Made by a program: the position numbers and the translations under genes. A DNA stretch of 8,764 bases from a bacterium (GTDB taxonomy: Bacteria > UBP14 > UBA6098 > B30-G16): the NCBI GenBank assembly GCA_027064665.1, contig JAMOPH010000323.1, positions 1 through 8,764 of the forward strand, written 5' to 3'. The notes beneath the pieces were generated by a model. The model was not told the DNA's origin. It saw only the letters and a program-made list of their open reading frames with translations, and did not search any database. Positions 1-5,814 of this stretch are shown here, one piece after another (the stretch's first letter is position 1; every line of letters begins with the position of its first letter).

Positions 1-375
1 GGGGCGATAGCATCATCTGTGGCGCACGACAGCCACAATCTGGGTGTTCTGGGCGCAAACGACCGGGATATGCTTGTGGCGGCGCTTCGTGCCACAGAAC
101 TCGGCGGAGGTCTTGTGGTGGTCAAAGATGGCGAGGTTCTGGCGGAGTTGCCGCTTCCGGTTGCCGGGTTGGTCAGCGACCAGCCCCTTGAGACCGTGGT
201 GGAAAAGTTCTCCGAACTCACCAGAGCGGTGGAGTCAATCGGCTGCACACTGCCCGACCCCTTTGCGGCGATGAGTTTTCTCTCGCTGGTGCCGATTCCT
301 CAAATCCGCCTGACCGACAGGGGGCTCGTTGATGCCACAAAGTTTGAATTCATTGACCTGTTCGCCGATTCATAA
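1..375 (+). CDS. ade: Adenine deaminase, C-terminal part (5' end outside window)
   Basis: This is the last 124 codons of an adenine deaminase of the amidohydrolase-superfamily AdeC type, which converts adenine to hypoxanthine and ammonia in cytoplasmic purine salvage. The frame is open from base 1, so the gene begins upstream and a GTG at 19 is an internal Val codon, not a start. The match rests on family-typical C-terminal blocks: SVAHDSHN near the window edge, then GGG followed by VVVKDGEVLAELPLPVAGL and SDQ, then PDPFAAMSFLSL, and finally LTDRGLVDATKFEFIDLF just before the TAA. The metal-binding and catalytic N-terminal part lies outside the window, so activity cannot be judged. No GC-rich terminator follows. 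The next gene is 83 bases away on the same strand, with no evident functional link to purines. Confidence 0.9.
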   Translation, partial: GAIASSVAHDSHNLGVLGANDRDMLVAALRATELGGGLVVVKDGEVLAELPLPVAGLVSDQPLETVVEKFSELTRAVESIGCTLPDPFAAMSFLSLVPIPQIRLTDRGLVDATKFEFIDLFADS

Positions 376-390
376 AAGTTTTGGCGGGTC

Positions 391-412
391 TAACATTTGT
401 TAATTTTTTAAC
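391..412. promoter_or_regulatory. AT-rich inverted repeats between ade and the DUF3467 gene
   Basis: Two short overlapping inverted repeats sit here. TAACA-tt-TGTTA covers 391-402, and GTTAA with TTAAC (four T between) covers 399-412. They could be a regulator-binding site or a weak hairpin after ade. Just downstream, TTGATT (414-419) and TTTAAC (438-443), 18 bases apart, are a weak sigma-70-like pair. If real, it would start transcription almost at the ribosome-binding site. All arms are only 5 bp and chance is a real alternative in such AT-rich DNA. Confidence 0.25.
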
Positions 413-445
413 CTTGATTTTTGGCGAAAAGTGAACATTTAACAC

Positions 446-454
446 AGGAGGTGA
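446..454 (+). promoter_or_regulatory. Strong Shine-Dalgarno site of the DUF3467 gene
   Basis: AGGAGGTGA is a near-perfect complement of the 3' end of bacterial 16S rRNA. GGAGG ends 7 bases before the ATG at 459, which is ideal spacing and fixes that start. Such a strong site suggests high translation of this small protein and, by coupling, of the exporter gene overlapping its stop. Confidence 0.8.
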
Positions 455-458
455 GAAT

Positions 459-767
459 ATGAATCCCGCACCGGGACAGAGGAAGTTGGAGATAGAACTG
501 CCGGAGCAGGTGGCGGAGGGAATTTACGCCAATATGGTTTTGATTGCGCATTCACCATCGGAGTTTGTGTTTGATTTTGTGCGTGTGGTTCCGGGGATGC
601 CAAAGTCAAAGGTGCAGACGAGAGTTATTATGACGCCGCTGAATGCAAAAAATTTCCTTATGGCACTGCAGAAAAATATAGAAAATTTTGAAAAACAGTT
701 CGGTGAGATAAAAATTTCGCCGCAGATGAAGCAGGGCAAAACCATAGGCTTCAATACAGAGGAGTGA
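459..767 (+). CDS. DUF3467 family protein
   Basis: This 102-residue protein resembles the DUF3467 family of small bacterial proteins without a known function. The recognisable blocks are an N-terminal strand segment (YANMVLIAHSPSEFVFDFVR, about residues 23-42) followed by VVPG. A later segment, RVIMTPLNAKNFLMALQ, then leads into a helical NIENFEKQFGEI (about 55-84). There is no signal peptide, membrane segment or cysteine cluster, so it is probably cytoplasmic. The ATG is set by a near-perfect Shine-Dalgarno sequence. The stop TGA overlaps the start of the ArsP_2-type exporter downstream, so the two are almost certainly co-transcribed and translationally coupled. Whether DUF3467 acts with that transporter is inference only. 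The length is usual for the family. Confidence 0.85.
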   Translation: MNPAPGQRKLEIELPEQVAEGIYANMVLIAHSPSEFVFDFVRVVPGMPKSKVQTRVIMTPLNAKNFLMALQKNIENFEKQFGEIKISPQMKQGKTIGFNTEE

Positions 768-1648
768 TGTGGGGATTGCTGGGGAAAATAGTTGTCCAAA
801 CGCTGATTATAAGCGGGATAATATTTGTTTTGCTGGTTGTAGTTGAGTTGCTGTATCTAAAATTCTCCGGCTTTTTTGAGAGAGTATTGATAAAAAACAG
901 GCGCCTTCAGTATATTCTGGGGGCGCTTCTGGGCTCAATTCCCGGATGCACTGGCGTGTTCGCTATGGATGCGCTGTATATGGCTGGGTTTGTGGGTTTC
1001 GGCGGAATCGTGGCGGCGACAGTCTCCACTTTCGGCGATGAGGCGTTCATCCTTTTGGGGCAGATGGCTATGCCCGACACTGTGATAAAGCCGTCCACCG
1101 TGGCGGCGCTGTTTGCGGCGCTGTTCGTTCTCGGAATTGTCGCAGGATATCTCGCCGACTGGTATGCTAAACTTACAAAACTCAAATTCTGCGAAAGATG
1201 TTTAATAGAAAAGCATCCCCAGATTATAGAATCGGCGCCCAAAGTCCATTTCTGGCGCCATTTCTGGAAGGAACATATCCTGAACCACATCGTTAAAAAA
1301 CATATGCTCAATATAATTTTATGGCTTTTTGCCAGTCTTTTGGTGGTGAAAGTCCTTGGAAACGCCTTTGATATTAAAACTATTGTGGCTCACAACAAAG
1401 TTATAGTTCTGCTGTCCGCCGCCGCCATCGGAATTTTGCCGATTTCCGGGCCGAATGTTATGTTTATCACTATGTTCTCGCAGGGAATTTTGCCGTTTTC
1501 GGTCATATTGACCAATTCTATCGTTCAGGATGGGCACGGACTTCTGCCCATTATCGGCTTTTCCGTTGAGGACGCCGTGAAGATTAAGGTATTCAATATC
1601 CTCTTCGGGCTGGCGGTGGGATTTATACTGATGGCGTTCGGGCTGTAG
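764..1648 (+). CDS. Putative manganese/heavy-metal exporter, ArsP_2-like (10-TM permease)
   Basis: This is a polytopic membrane protein of 294 residues (293 if the ATG at 767 is used). It matches the family annotated as putative manganese transporter or 10-TM heavy-metal exporter (ArsP_2, DUF2899). Conserved blocks seen are GSIPGC (57-62), SFG-type VGFGGIVAA with GDEAF (91-95), PISGPNVMF (226-234) and SIVQDGHGLLP (252-262). Between the two membrane halves lies a hydrophilic loop with a CxxC (Cys143, Cys146) and evenly spaced histidines (162, 166, 171, 175, 180), a plausible metal-binding site. The substrate is not proven, since manganese and arsenic labels for this family are predictions. The start is GTG at 764 or ATG at 767, both overlapping the DUF3467 stop, with GAGGAG just upstream. 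The overlap implies translational coupling. Confidence 0.8.
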   Translation: MMWGLLGKIVVQTLIISGIIFVLLVVVELLYLKFSGFFERVLIKNRRLQYILGALLGSIPGCTGVFAMDALYMAGFVGFGGIVAATVSTFGDEAFILLGQMAMPDTVIKPSTVAALFAALFVLGIVAGYLADWYAKLTKLKFCERCLIEKHPQIIESAPKVHFWRHFWKEHILNHIVKKHMLNIILWLFASLLVVKVLGNAFDIKTIVAHNKVIVLLSAAAIGILPISGPNVMFITMFSQGILPFSVILTNSIVQDGHGLLPIIGFSVEDAVKIKVFNILFGLAVGFILMAFGL

Positions 1649-1717
1649 AGGTTGCGCTTTCCGTTTGTCCTCACAAAAAGTTTGCCATTCTCCCCGGCGG
1701 GGATAAAATTTATCACT

Positions 1718-2812
1718 ATGCGCCCCAGACCCAAAAAGAGCATCCTCAAAAGAATAGAAATTCTGGGCAGGAAAGGGCTGATGAAACTTTTCGGCCTTAT
1801 GCAGCCCAAAAGGACTTTTTCGGAGTTGCCGCCCGATGCCCCACGGAGAAAAATACTGCTTATGCGCCAGGACAAATTGGGCGATATGGCGGTGACTTTG
1901 CCGTATTTTAGGGCGCTGAAAAAAGTTCTGCCCGATTCCGAAATCGCAATTTTAGCGTCACGGCGGAACAAAATTCTGCTCAAATACGAGCCGGATTTCC
2001 GCCAGATAATATATGACAAGCGTCCGCACAAATTTCTGCTCTCGCTGTGGCAGGTTTTCCGGTTCCATCCCGATGTGGTGGTGGATTTGCAGTTGAAGGA
2101 GTCGGCGACCTCAACGATTTATGTTCTGGCATCCCGGGCGAAATGGCGTATTCGTGCGGTGCGCCCGGTGAAACTGCCCTTTAATGTCTGGGTGCCCATC
2201 GGCGACGACTGGCACATCCGCCGGGAGATGGAGACGCTTATCGGCACAGTGGCGCCTTTAGATGTGAATTCCGTCCCGCAGGAGATAAAACTCTCCGAGC
2301 GGGAGCAGGCGTTCGCAATAAAGTTTTTCAGCACACTTCAGGTGCCCAAAAACAGGTTGGTGGGGCTGAATATCTCCGCCGGCAAGCCCGAGCGAACTCT
2401 TTCTGTGCCGGAGTATTCCTCAATCTGCTATGGGGTGCTCAGGCGGGGTTTTGTGCCGGTGATTCTGTATGCGCCGCAGGACAAGGCTCGTGCCCGGCAG
2501 ATTGTGTCCTATCCGCACACCCGGGGGGCAGTTCTGGCGCCGGAGACCCCCGATGTGCTGTGTGCAATAGCGCTTGTCCGGGAACTTTTTGCCCTCATCA
2601 CCCCGGACACCTCAATGGTTCATTTTGCCTCGGCGATGGGCGTGCCGGTGCTGGCGCTCTACACCGCCAACGACTGGAACTGCAACCGATGGCTTCCCTG
2701 GGGCGTGCCATACCGCTTCTGCCAGTCCAAGGACCACGACACTATGGAGGGGATAAGCATTGATGAGGTCCTCGCCAAATTTGACGAGTTGGTGGCAGAG
2801 ATTTCCCGTTAG
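1718..2812 (+). CDS. Glycosyltransferase family 9 (LPS heptosyltransferase-like)
   Basis: This is a GT-B fold enzyme of family GT9, which includes the ADP-heptose:LPS heptosyltransferases acting at the inner face of the cytoplasmic membrane during LPS core assembly. From the ATG at 1718 it has 364 residues, usual for the family. The N-terminal domain starts with KILLMRQDKLGD (45-56), equivalent to the family's R-x-D-x-x-G-D motif with Asp52, followed by LPYFRALKKVLPD. The C-terminal nucleotide-sugar site is TPDTSMVHFASAMGVPVLAL (295-314). The frame also stays open upstream to a TTG at 1652. That TTG lies directly against its GAGG and encodes no family-like sequence, so 1718 is preferred, and an ATG at 1781 is a further option. 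No other LPS gene is nearby. The exact acceptor sugar cannot be read from the sequence. Confidence 0.85.
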   Translation: MRPRPKKSILKRIEILGRKGLMKLFGLMQPKRTFSELPPDAPRRKILLMRQDKLGDMAVTLPYFRALKKVLPDSEIAILASRRNKILLKYEPDFRQIIYDKRPHKFLLSLWQVFRFHPDVVVDLQLKESATSTIYVLASRAKWRIRAVRPVKLPFNVWVPIGDDWHIRREMETLIGTVAPLDVNSVPQEIKLSEREQAFAIKFFSTLQVPKNRLVGLNISAGKPERTLSVPEYSSICYGVLRRGFVPVILYAPQDKARARQIVSYPHTRGAVLAPETPDVLCAIALVRELFALITPDTSMVHFASAMGVPVLALYTANDWNCNRWLPWGVPYRFCQSKDHDTMEGISIDEVLAKFDELVAEISR

Positions 2813-3393
2813 TCCCTTGGGATAACCCGTCTTGCGCCGGCGTAGCGCTTCCGCCAGTAGGGGTCGTTGAGGGAACTTATTGTCACGCCCAACGAACTGC
2901 TTGCGTGGGCAAATCTGTTTGCGCCGATGTAAATCCCTATGTGCGAGGGCGTTTTCCTCTTTGAAGTGCGGAAAAACACCAGATCGCCGAAGGCGAGTTC
3001 GTCGTCGGAAATCGGCGTGGTGGCTTTCCACTGCTGTGCGACGGTGCGTGGCAATTTTATCCCTAACGCCTCACGGAACACAGTCTGCACAAACCCGGAA
3101 CAATCCATACCGGATTCATCCTCGCCGCCGTATTTGTATGGCGTGCCCAGATAATAGTTTATGGTTCCGAGAAGGGAGTTTTTCTCCCGGCTTTTCTGGG
3201 CGATGGTTTTCGGCTTTTTAAGTTTTTTCCCTTTTTTCTCTGTGGCTTTGACTTTTTTTGGTCTTTCGCTCGGTGGTCTTGGCGCTGGCAGATATCGCGG
3301 TGCCGGAGTGCATCCGCTGAGGAAAATTATTAATATCGCCACCGCAATTTGTATATATGGCAAAAATTTGTTTGCAATACCTTTTGGTGGCAT
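2809..3393 (-). CDS. NlpC/P60 family lipoprotein (cell-wall endopeptidase)
   Basis: This is a 194-residue papain-like cysteine hydrolase of the C40 (Spr/NlpC) type, expected to cut peptide cross-links or stems of peptidoglycan in the periplasm. A hydrophobic signal segment (residues 11-25) ends in the lipobox LSGC with Cys28 as the lipidation site. Thr rather than Asp at +2 is compatible with outer-membrane sorting. A Pro/Lys-rich linker (about 34-70) precedes the catalytic domain. That domain carries YLGTPYKYGG, the nucleophile in MDCSGF (Cys98), LPRT, the SHIGIYIG histidine (His151) and a third polar residue around FAHASSS (His163). All active-site elements are present. No strong Shine-Dalgarno precedes the ATG, but it is the only Met before the lipobox. 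The gene lies 40 bases after tRNA-Ser on the same strand, and its stop overlaps that of the GT9 gene. Confidence 0.9.
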   Translation of the reverse strand: MPPKGIANKFLPYIQIAVAILIIFLSGCTPAPRYLPAPRPPSERPKKVKATEKKGKKLKKPKTIAQKSREKNSLLGTINYYLGTPYKYGGEDESGMDCSGFVQTVFREALGIKLPRTVAQQWKATTPISDDELAFGDLVFFRTSKRKTPSHIGIYIGANRFAHASSSLGVTISSLNDPYWRKRYAGARRVIPRD

Positions 3394-3433
3394 ATTACCA
3401 CTCGTGGTTGCCGGGACAATGCCGAATAAAAAA

Positions 3434-3524
3434 CGGAGGGAGAGGGATTTGAACCCCCGGTCCTGCGTCAGCAGGACAGCGGTTTTCGAGACCGCCCCGT
3501 TCAGCCTGGCTCCGGCATCCCTCC
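3434..3524 (-). tRNA. tRNA-Ser (anticodon CGA)
   Basis: Read on the minus strand, this is a complete class II tRNA of 91 bases. The acceptor stem is GGAGGGA paired with TCCCTCC, with discriminator G. The D arm is CCG/CGG with GG in its loop. The anticodon stem GCGGT/ACCGC encloses the loop CTCGAAA with anticodon CGA (3486-3488), reading UCG. The long variable arm TCCTGC-TGAC-GCAGGA is typical of serine. The T arm has the loop TTCAAAT. The 3' CCA is not encoded and must be added by nucleotidyltransferase. Six T residues follow immediately (3433-3428) and may help end the transcript. It has its own promoter upstream. Confidence 0.96.
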
Positions 3525-3535
3525 GTCAAATTCTC

Positions 3536-3563
3536 ATTATATCACTATCCGGGCAAATGGCAA
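3536..3563 (-). promoter_or_regulatory. Strong sigma-70-type promoter of tRNA-Ser
   Basis: On the minus strand the -10 box is a perfect TATAAT (3541 down to 3536) preceded by TG one base away, an extended -10. The -35 box TTGCCA (3563-3558) matches the consensus at five of six positions with a 16-base spacer. Transcription would start near 3529, about five bases before the mature tRNA end. The site lies wholly in the gap after the zinc-ribbon gene, so the tRNA does not depend on read-through from the transporter operon. Confidence 0.75.
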
Positions 3564-3579
3564 GCATTTTGTTGCGGAG

Positions 3580-3936
3580 TTATTCGCCGTTTCTTTCGGC
3601 GATAATCTCCTCAATTTTGCGCTCGTCCTCGCCGACCTCAAGCATTTCCAAAACCCTTTTGAAATCCGCCTCAACCTCCTCGGAGAACGCCTCAAGTTCA
3701 TGTACCATCTGCCTCCCGCTTGAGCGAGGACACCTTATAGCCTTCAGCAGCGACTCATAGGGCTTGTCCGAGGTGTAGCGCAAAAGAGTATATCTTGCCA
3801 CAAAACTCCCACACTTTTTACACCTCACATACACCTGCACCGGTTTGCCGGGGAACAGCGCAAAGATGTTCTCGCACTCCGTTGAGCCGCATTTTGGACA
3901 GTGCTCCAGCCTGACATACGAAAATTTGTTCGCCAT
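3580..3936 (-). CDS. Small zinc-ribbon protein with acidic helical tail, function unknown
   Basis: I do not recognise a named family for this 118-residue protein. Two cysteine pairs, CPKC (13-16) and CKKC (39-42), with a further Cys21, suggest a zinc ribbon in the first half. Cys69 is isolated. From about residue 78 to the end it is rich in Glu, Lys and Leu, and probably forms a charged helix or coiled coil. It has no signal peptide or membrane segment, so it is probably cytoplasmic. The start is well set by GGAGG a few bases upstream of the ATG. Only 12 bases separate it from the SLC13 transporter gene upstream, so the two share a transcript. A regulatory or protein-binding role is possible but nothing in the sequence shows it. 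Base use resembles its neighbours. Confidence 0.75.
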   Translation of the reverse strand: MANKFSYVRLEHCPKCGSTECENIFALFPGKPVQVYVRCKKCGSFVARYTLLRYTSDKPYESLLKAIRCPRSSGRQMVHELEAFSEEVEADFKRVLEMLEVGEDERKIEEIIAERNGE

Positions 3937-3948
3937 ACCCCTCCTTTT

Positions 3949-5277
3949 TTACCTTACCAGAAGTTGAACCACCGCATAGTCTAATATAAAACCGATTAGG
4001 GCAATCACAACCCCGGCTTTGCTCATATCCGAAGATTTTATCATCCCCGAGCCGTAGGCGATTGCGTTTGGCGGCGTGGACACGGGGAAAATCATAGCGC
4101 ACGAGGACACTAACGCAGTCATCACCACAACCTGCGTGACCGAGGTCCCCACCGAAATCGCAAGAGGAATGAGCAGGTTTGTCGCCGCAGTGTGGCTCAT
4201 AAACGACGACAGCGCAAGGGATAGTATCCCGAAAAGCAGTATAACCACCACCGGCGAGAGCGCCTTCAGATGGAAGGTGGTCAGAATCCACTCGGAGAGC
4301 CCACTGACCTTCATTGCGGTGCCGAGGGCGATTCCGCCCGCCACAAGAATCAGTATGTCCCAGCCGACAGAGGTCTTTATGTCCTCACGGGTCAGCACGC
4401 CGGTGATTAAAAACACCGCCGGCGGAAGCATCGCCACAAGCGAGGTTGGAACCCCGTGCAGTTTCTCGGTGAACCACAGTATCGCCGTGATTACAAATGT
4501 GATGGCGACGATTTTGTGATTTGTGGTGAACTTTATATCCCGGGTCTCAAGTTTGATTTCCTTGATTTTCGGGGGAAAAAGTATGCCCAGAATATACCAG
4601 ATGATTATGGTCATCACCAGCGTTATCGGGAAACCCCACATAAACCACTGCCCGAAAGAGATTTTTTTGCCCGCATCGGCTAAAAACTCAATGGCGATAG
4701 CGTTCGGCGGCGTGCCGATTGGCGTGGCAATCCCGCCGACATTTGCCGCAAAGGGTATCCCCAGCAAAAGCGCCACACTGAACGGGTCGTCCTTGATTTT
4801 CCTCACCACAGGCAGGGCGACGGCAATCATAAGCGCCGTTGTCGCCGTGTTGGACATCCACATAGACAGAAACGCTGTGGCTATCATCATCCCGCCCAAA
4901 ACCATTTTGGGCTTTGTTCCGGTTCGGCGCAAAATCCAGGCGGTGAAAATCTCGTCCATACAGTATTTCTGCATTGCCGCCGCAAGGAAATATCCCCCGG
5001 CAAAAAGCACAATCACCGGCGCCGAAAACGCCGCATAGAATGTCCTCACATTCACCCCGTTCAGCACTGGCGGCAGAAGAAGTGCCAGAAGTCCCACCGT
5101 TATTCCGCCGGTGGCGGCGAGGGGGATAACCTCGGTTATCCAGCACAGCGCCGCAAACACAAACACTCCCAGAGTTCTTCTTCCCGCCGGCGAAAGCCCC
5201 GGCACAGGAAGAAACATAGTGACCGCCGACACAACCACGATGGCAGAAAACAGCGCCGTCTTGTGTTTTTGAGCCAT
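3949..5277 (-). CDS. SLC13/DASS family sodium:anion symporter
   Basis: This is a 442-residue inner-membrane transporter of the divalent anion:Na+ symporter family (dicarboxylates, citrate or sulfate). Its length and multiple hydrophobic segments fit the bacterial members. The inverted-repeat architecture is visible. The first half has MSNTATT (SNT at 142-144) and IGTPPNAIA (187-195). The second has MSHTAATNLL (SHT at 361-363) and FPVSTPPNAIAYGSG (397-411), the latter being the family signature region. The second hairpin therefore has His where the usual motif is Ser-Asn-Thr, which may alter substrate or ion choice. The substrate cannot be assigned. The ATG at 5277 is preceded by GAGGG at suitable spacing. 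A small zinc-ribbon gene follows 12 bases downstream in the same operon, and a second, unrelated-looking zinc-ribbon gene is transcribed divergently. Confidence 0.9.
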   Translation of the reverse strand: MAQKHKTALFSAIVVVSAVTMFLPVPGLSPAGRRTLGVFVFAALCWITEVIPLAATGGITVGLLALLLPPVLNGVNVRTFYAAFSAPVIVLFAGGYFLAAAMQKYCMDEIFTAWILRRTGTKPKMVLGGMMIATAFLSMWMSNTATTALMIAVALPVVRKIKDDPFSVALLLGIPFAANVGGIATPIGTPPNAIAIEFLADAGKKISFGQWFMWGFPITLVMTIIIWYILGILFPPKIKEIKLETRDIKFTTNHKIVAITFVITAILWFTEKLHGVPTSLVAMLPPAVFLITGVLTREDIKTSVGWDILILVAGGIALGTAMKVSGLSEWILTTFHLKALSPVVVILLFGILSLALSSFMSHTAATNLLIPLAISVGTSVTQVVVMTALVSSCAMIFPVSTPPNAIAYGSGMIKSSDMSKAGVVIALIGFILDYAVVQLLVR

Positions 5278-5304
5278 TTTGCCCTCGCTTTTTGGAAGCC
5301 AGAC

Positions 5305-5332
5305 AATCTTGTGAAATAAATAGCACAGTCAA
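5305..5332 (-). promoter_or_regulatory. Candidate promoter of the transporter operon
   Basis: On the minus strand TTGACT (5332-5327) matches five of six -35 consensus bases. The best -10 candidates are weak: AAGATT at a 16-base spacer or GATTGT at 18. The position, in the 141-base divergent gap and about 30 bases before the transporter ATG, is what a promoter should have, but the weak -10 keeps this tentative. Confidence 0.4.
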
Positions 5333-5366
5333 GGAAAATTTTTGTCGCTTGTTGCTAAAAAATCCC

Positions 5367-5395
5367 TTGACAAACCCATATTCACAGACATTTTG
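5367..5395 (+). promoter_or_regulatory. Candidate promoter of the 71-residue zinc-ribbon gene
   Basis: TTGACA (5367-5372) is a perfect -35 box. The -10 region is poor: CATTTT at a 16-base spacer or ATTTTG at 17, so an activator or a different sigma preference is possible. It lies about 25 bases before the ATG at 5419. With the minus-strand TTGACT it forms a back-to-back promoter pair between the divergent genes. Confidence 0.45.
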
Positions 5396-5418
5396 GGAAA
5401 AGCGAGGGAGGAGGAAAG

Positions 5419-5634
5419 ATGGCAAGAAAACAAAAGACATTTCTGGACAAGATAGCCAAGGGCACGGGACCTCGTGGTGAGAAGTGCCCGGTGTGCGGCG
5501 AGGTCATTCAAAATGTTATGATTATCCGTCCGTATCGCACCCAGGACGGCACCTGGCGCTACGAGCGCCAGATGGCAAGTTTCTGTAAGTGCAACGAGAA
5601 GGAAGTTTTTGTAGACAAGCCCGTGATTCTGTAA
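5419..5634 (+). CDS. Small zinc-ribbon-like protein, function unknown
   Basis: This is a 71-residue basic protein with CPVCGE (Cys23, Cys26) and a closing CKC (Cys56, Cys58), which together could bind one zinc ion. Between them is a strand-rich segment (NVMIIRPYR, then DGTWRYERQ). The N-terminus is Lys-rich (MARKQKTFLDKIAKG). I have the impression of similar small proteins annotated as hypothetical in diverse Gram-negative phyla, but cannot confirm this. It has no signal peptide or membrane segment. The start is clear: GGAGGAAAG sits directly upstream of the ATG. It is a single-gene unit with a TTGACA box before it and a hairpin terminator after it, so it is probably well expressed. Nucleic-acid or ribosome binding would suit its size and charge but is a guess. 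Confidence 0.75.
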   Translation: MARKQKTFLDKIAKGTGPRGEKCPVCGEVIQNVMIIRPYRTQDGTWRYERQMASFCKCNEKEVFVDKPVIL

Positions 5635-5668
5635 TTGCCGAGGTGATGTGGAATTTGAATTTTGCTGA

Positions 5669-5697
5669 GGCGCCTGTGGAAGAGGGGCGCCGTTTTT
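5669..5697 (+). terminator. Intrinsic terminator after the 71-residue gene
   Basis: GGCGCC (5669-5674) and GGCGCC (5686-5691) form a six-pair GC-only stem with an 11-base loop, followed by GTTTTT. It lies 34 bases after the stop codon at 5634, on the right strand for that gene. Confidence 0.65.
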
Positions 5698-5749
5698 GTT
5701 GTGGGTGAACCGCCCGGAAAAAGTTTAGTTGCATCTTTGGAAAGCAAAC

Positions 5750-5777
5750 AGCCCCGATAAAACGGGGCTTTGTTTTT
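5750..5777. terminator. Hairpin terminator in the convergent gap, possibly bidirectional
   Basis: AGCCCCG (5750-5756) pairs perfectly with CGGGGCT (5763-5769) around the loop ATAAAA. On the plus strand it is followed by TTGTTTTT. On the minus strand it is followed by a looser T-rich tract (GTTTGCTTT), about 45 bases past the end of the gene at 5815. It could back up the first terminator, end the minus-strand gene, or do both. Confidence 0.75.
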
Positions 5778-5814
5778 GCCGCAAACTCTTTGAGAACGCC
5801 CGGAATTTCAATTA

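Noticed and set aside
907..1311. Minus-strand open frame inside the exporter gene
   Set aside because: It is antisense to a strongly recognised membrane protein, and its composition is that of a shadow frame.
1652..1717. TTG-initiated extension of the glycosyltransferase
   Set aside because: The TTG directly abuts its GAGG with no spacer, and the extra 22 residues do not resemble GT9 N-termini. The ATG at 1718 keeps the usual basic leader.
3161..3760. Long plus-strand open frame crossing the NlpC gene and the tRNA
   Set aside because: It runs antisense through a clear tRNA and parts of two well-supported minus-strand genes, and has no ribosome site or recognisable domain.
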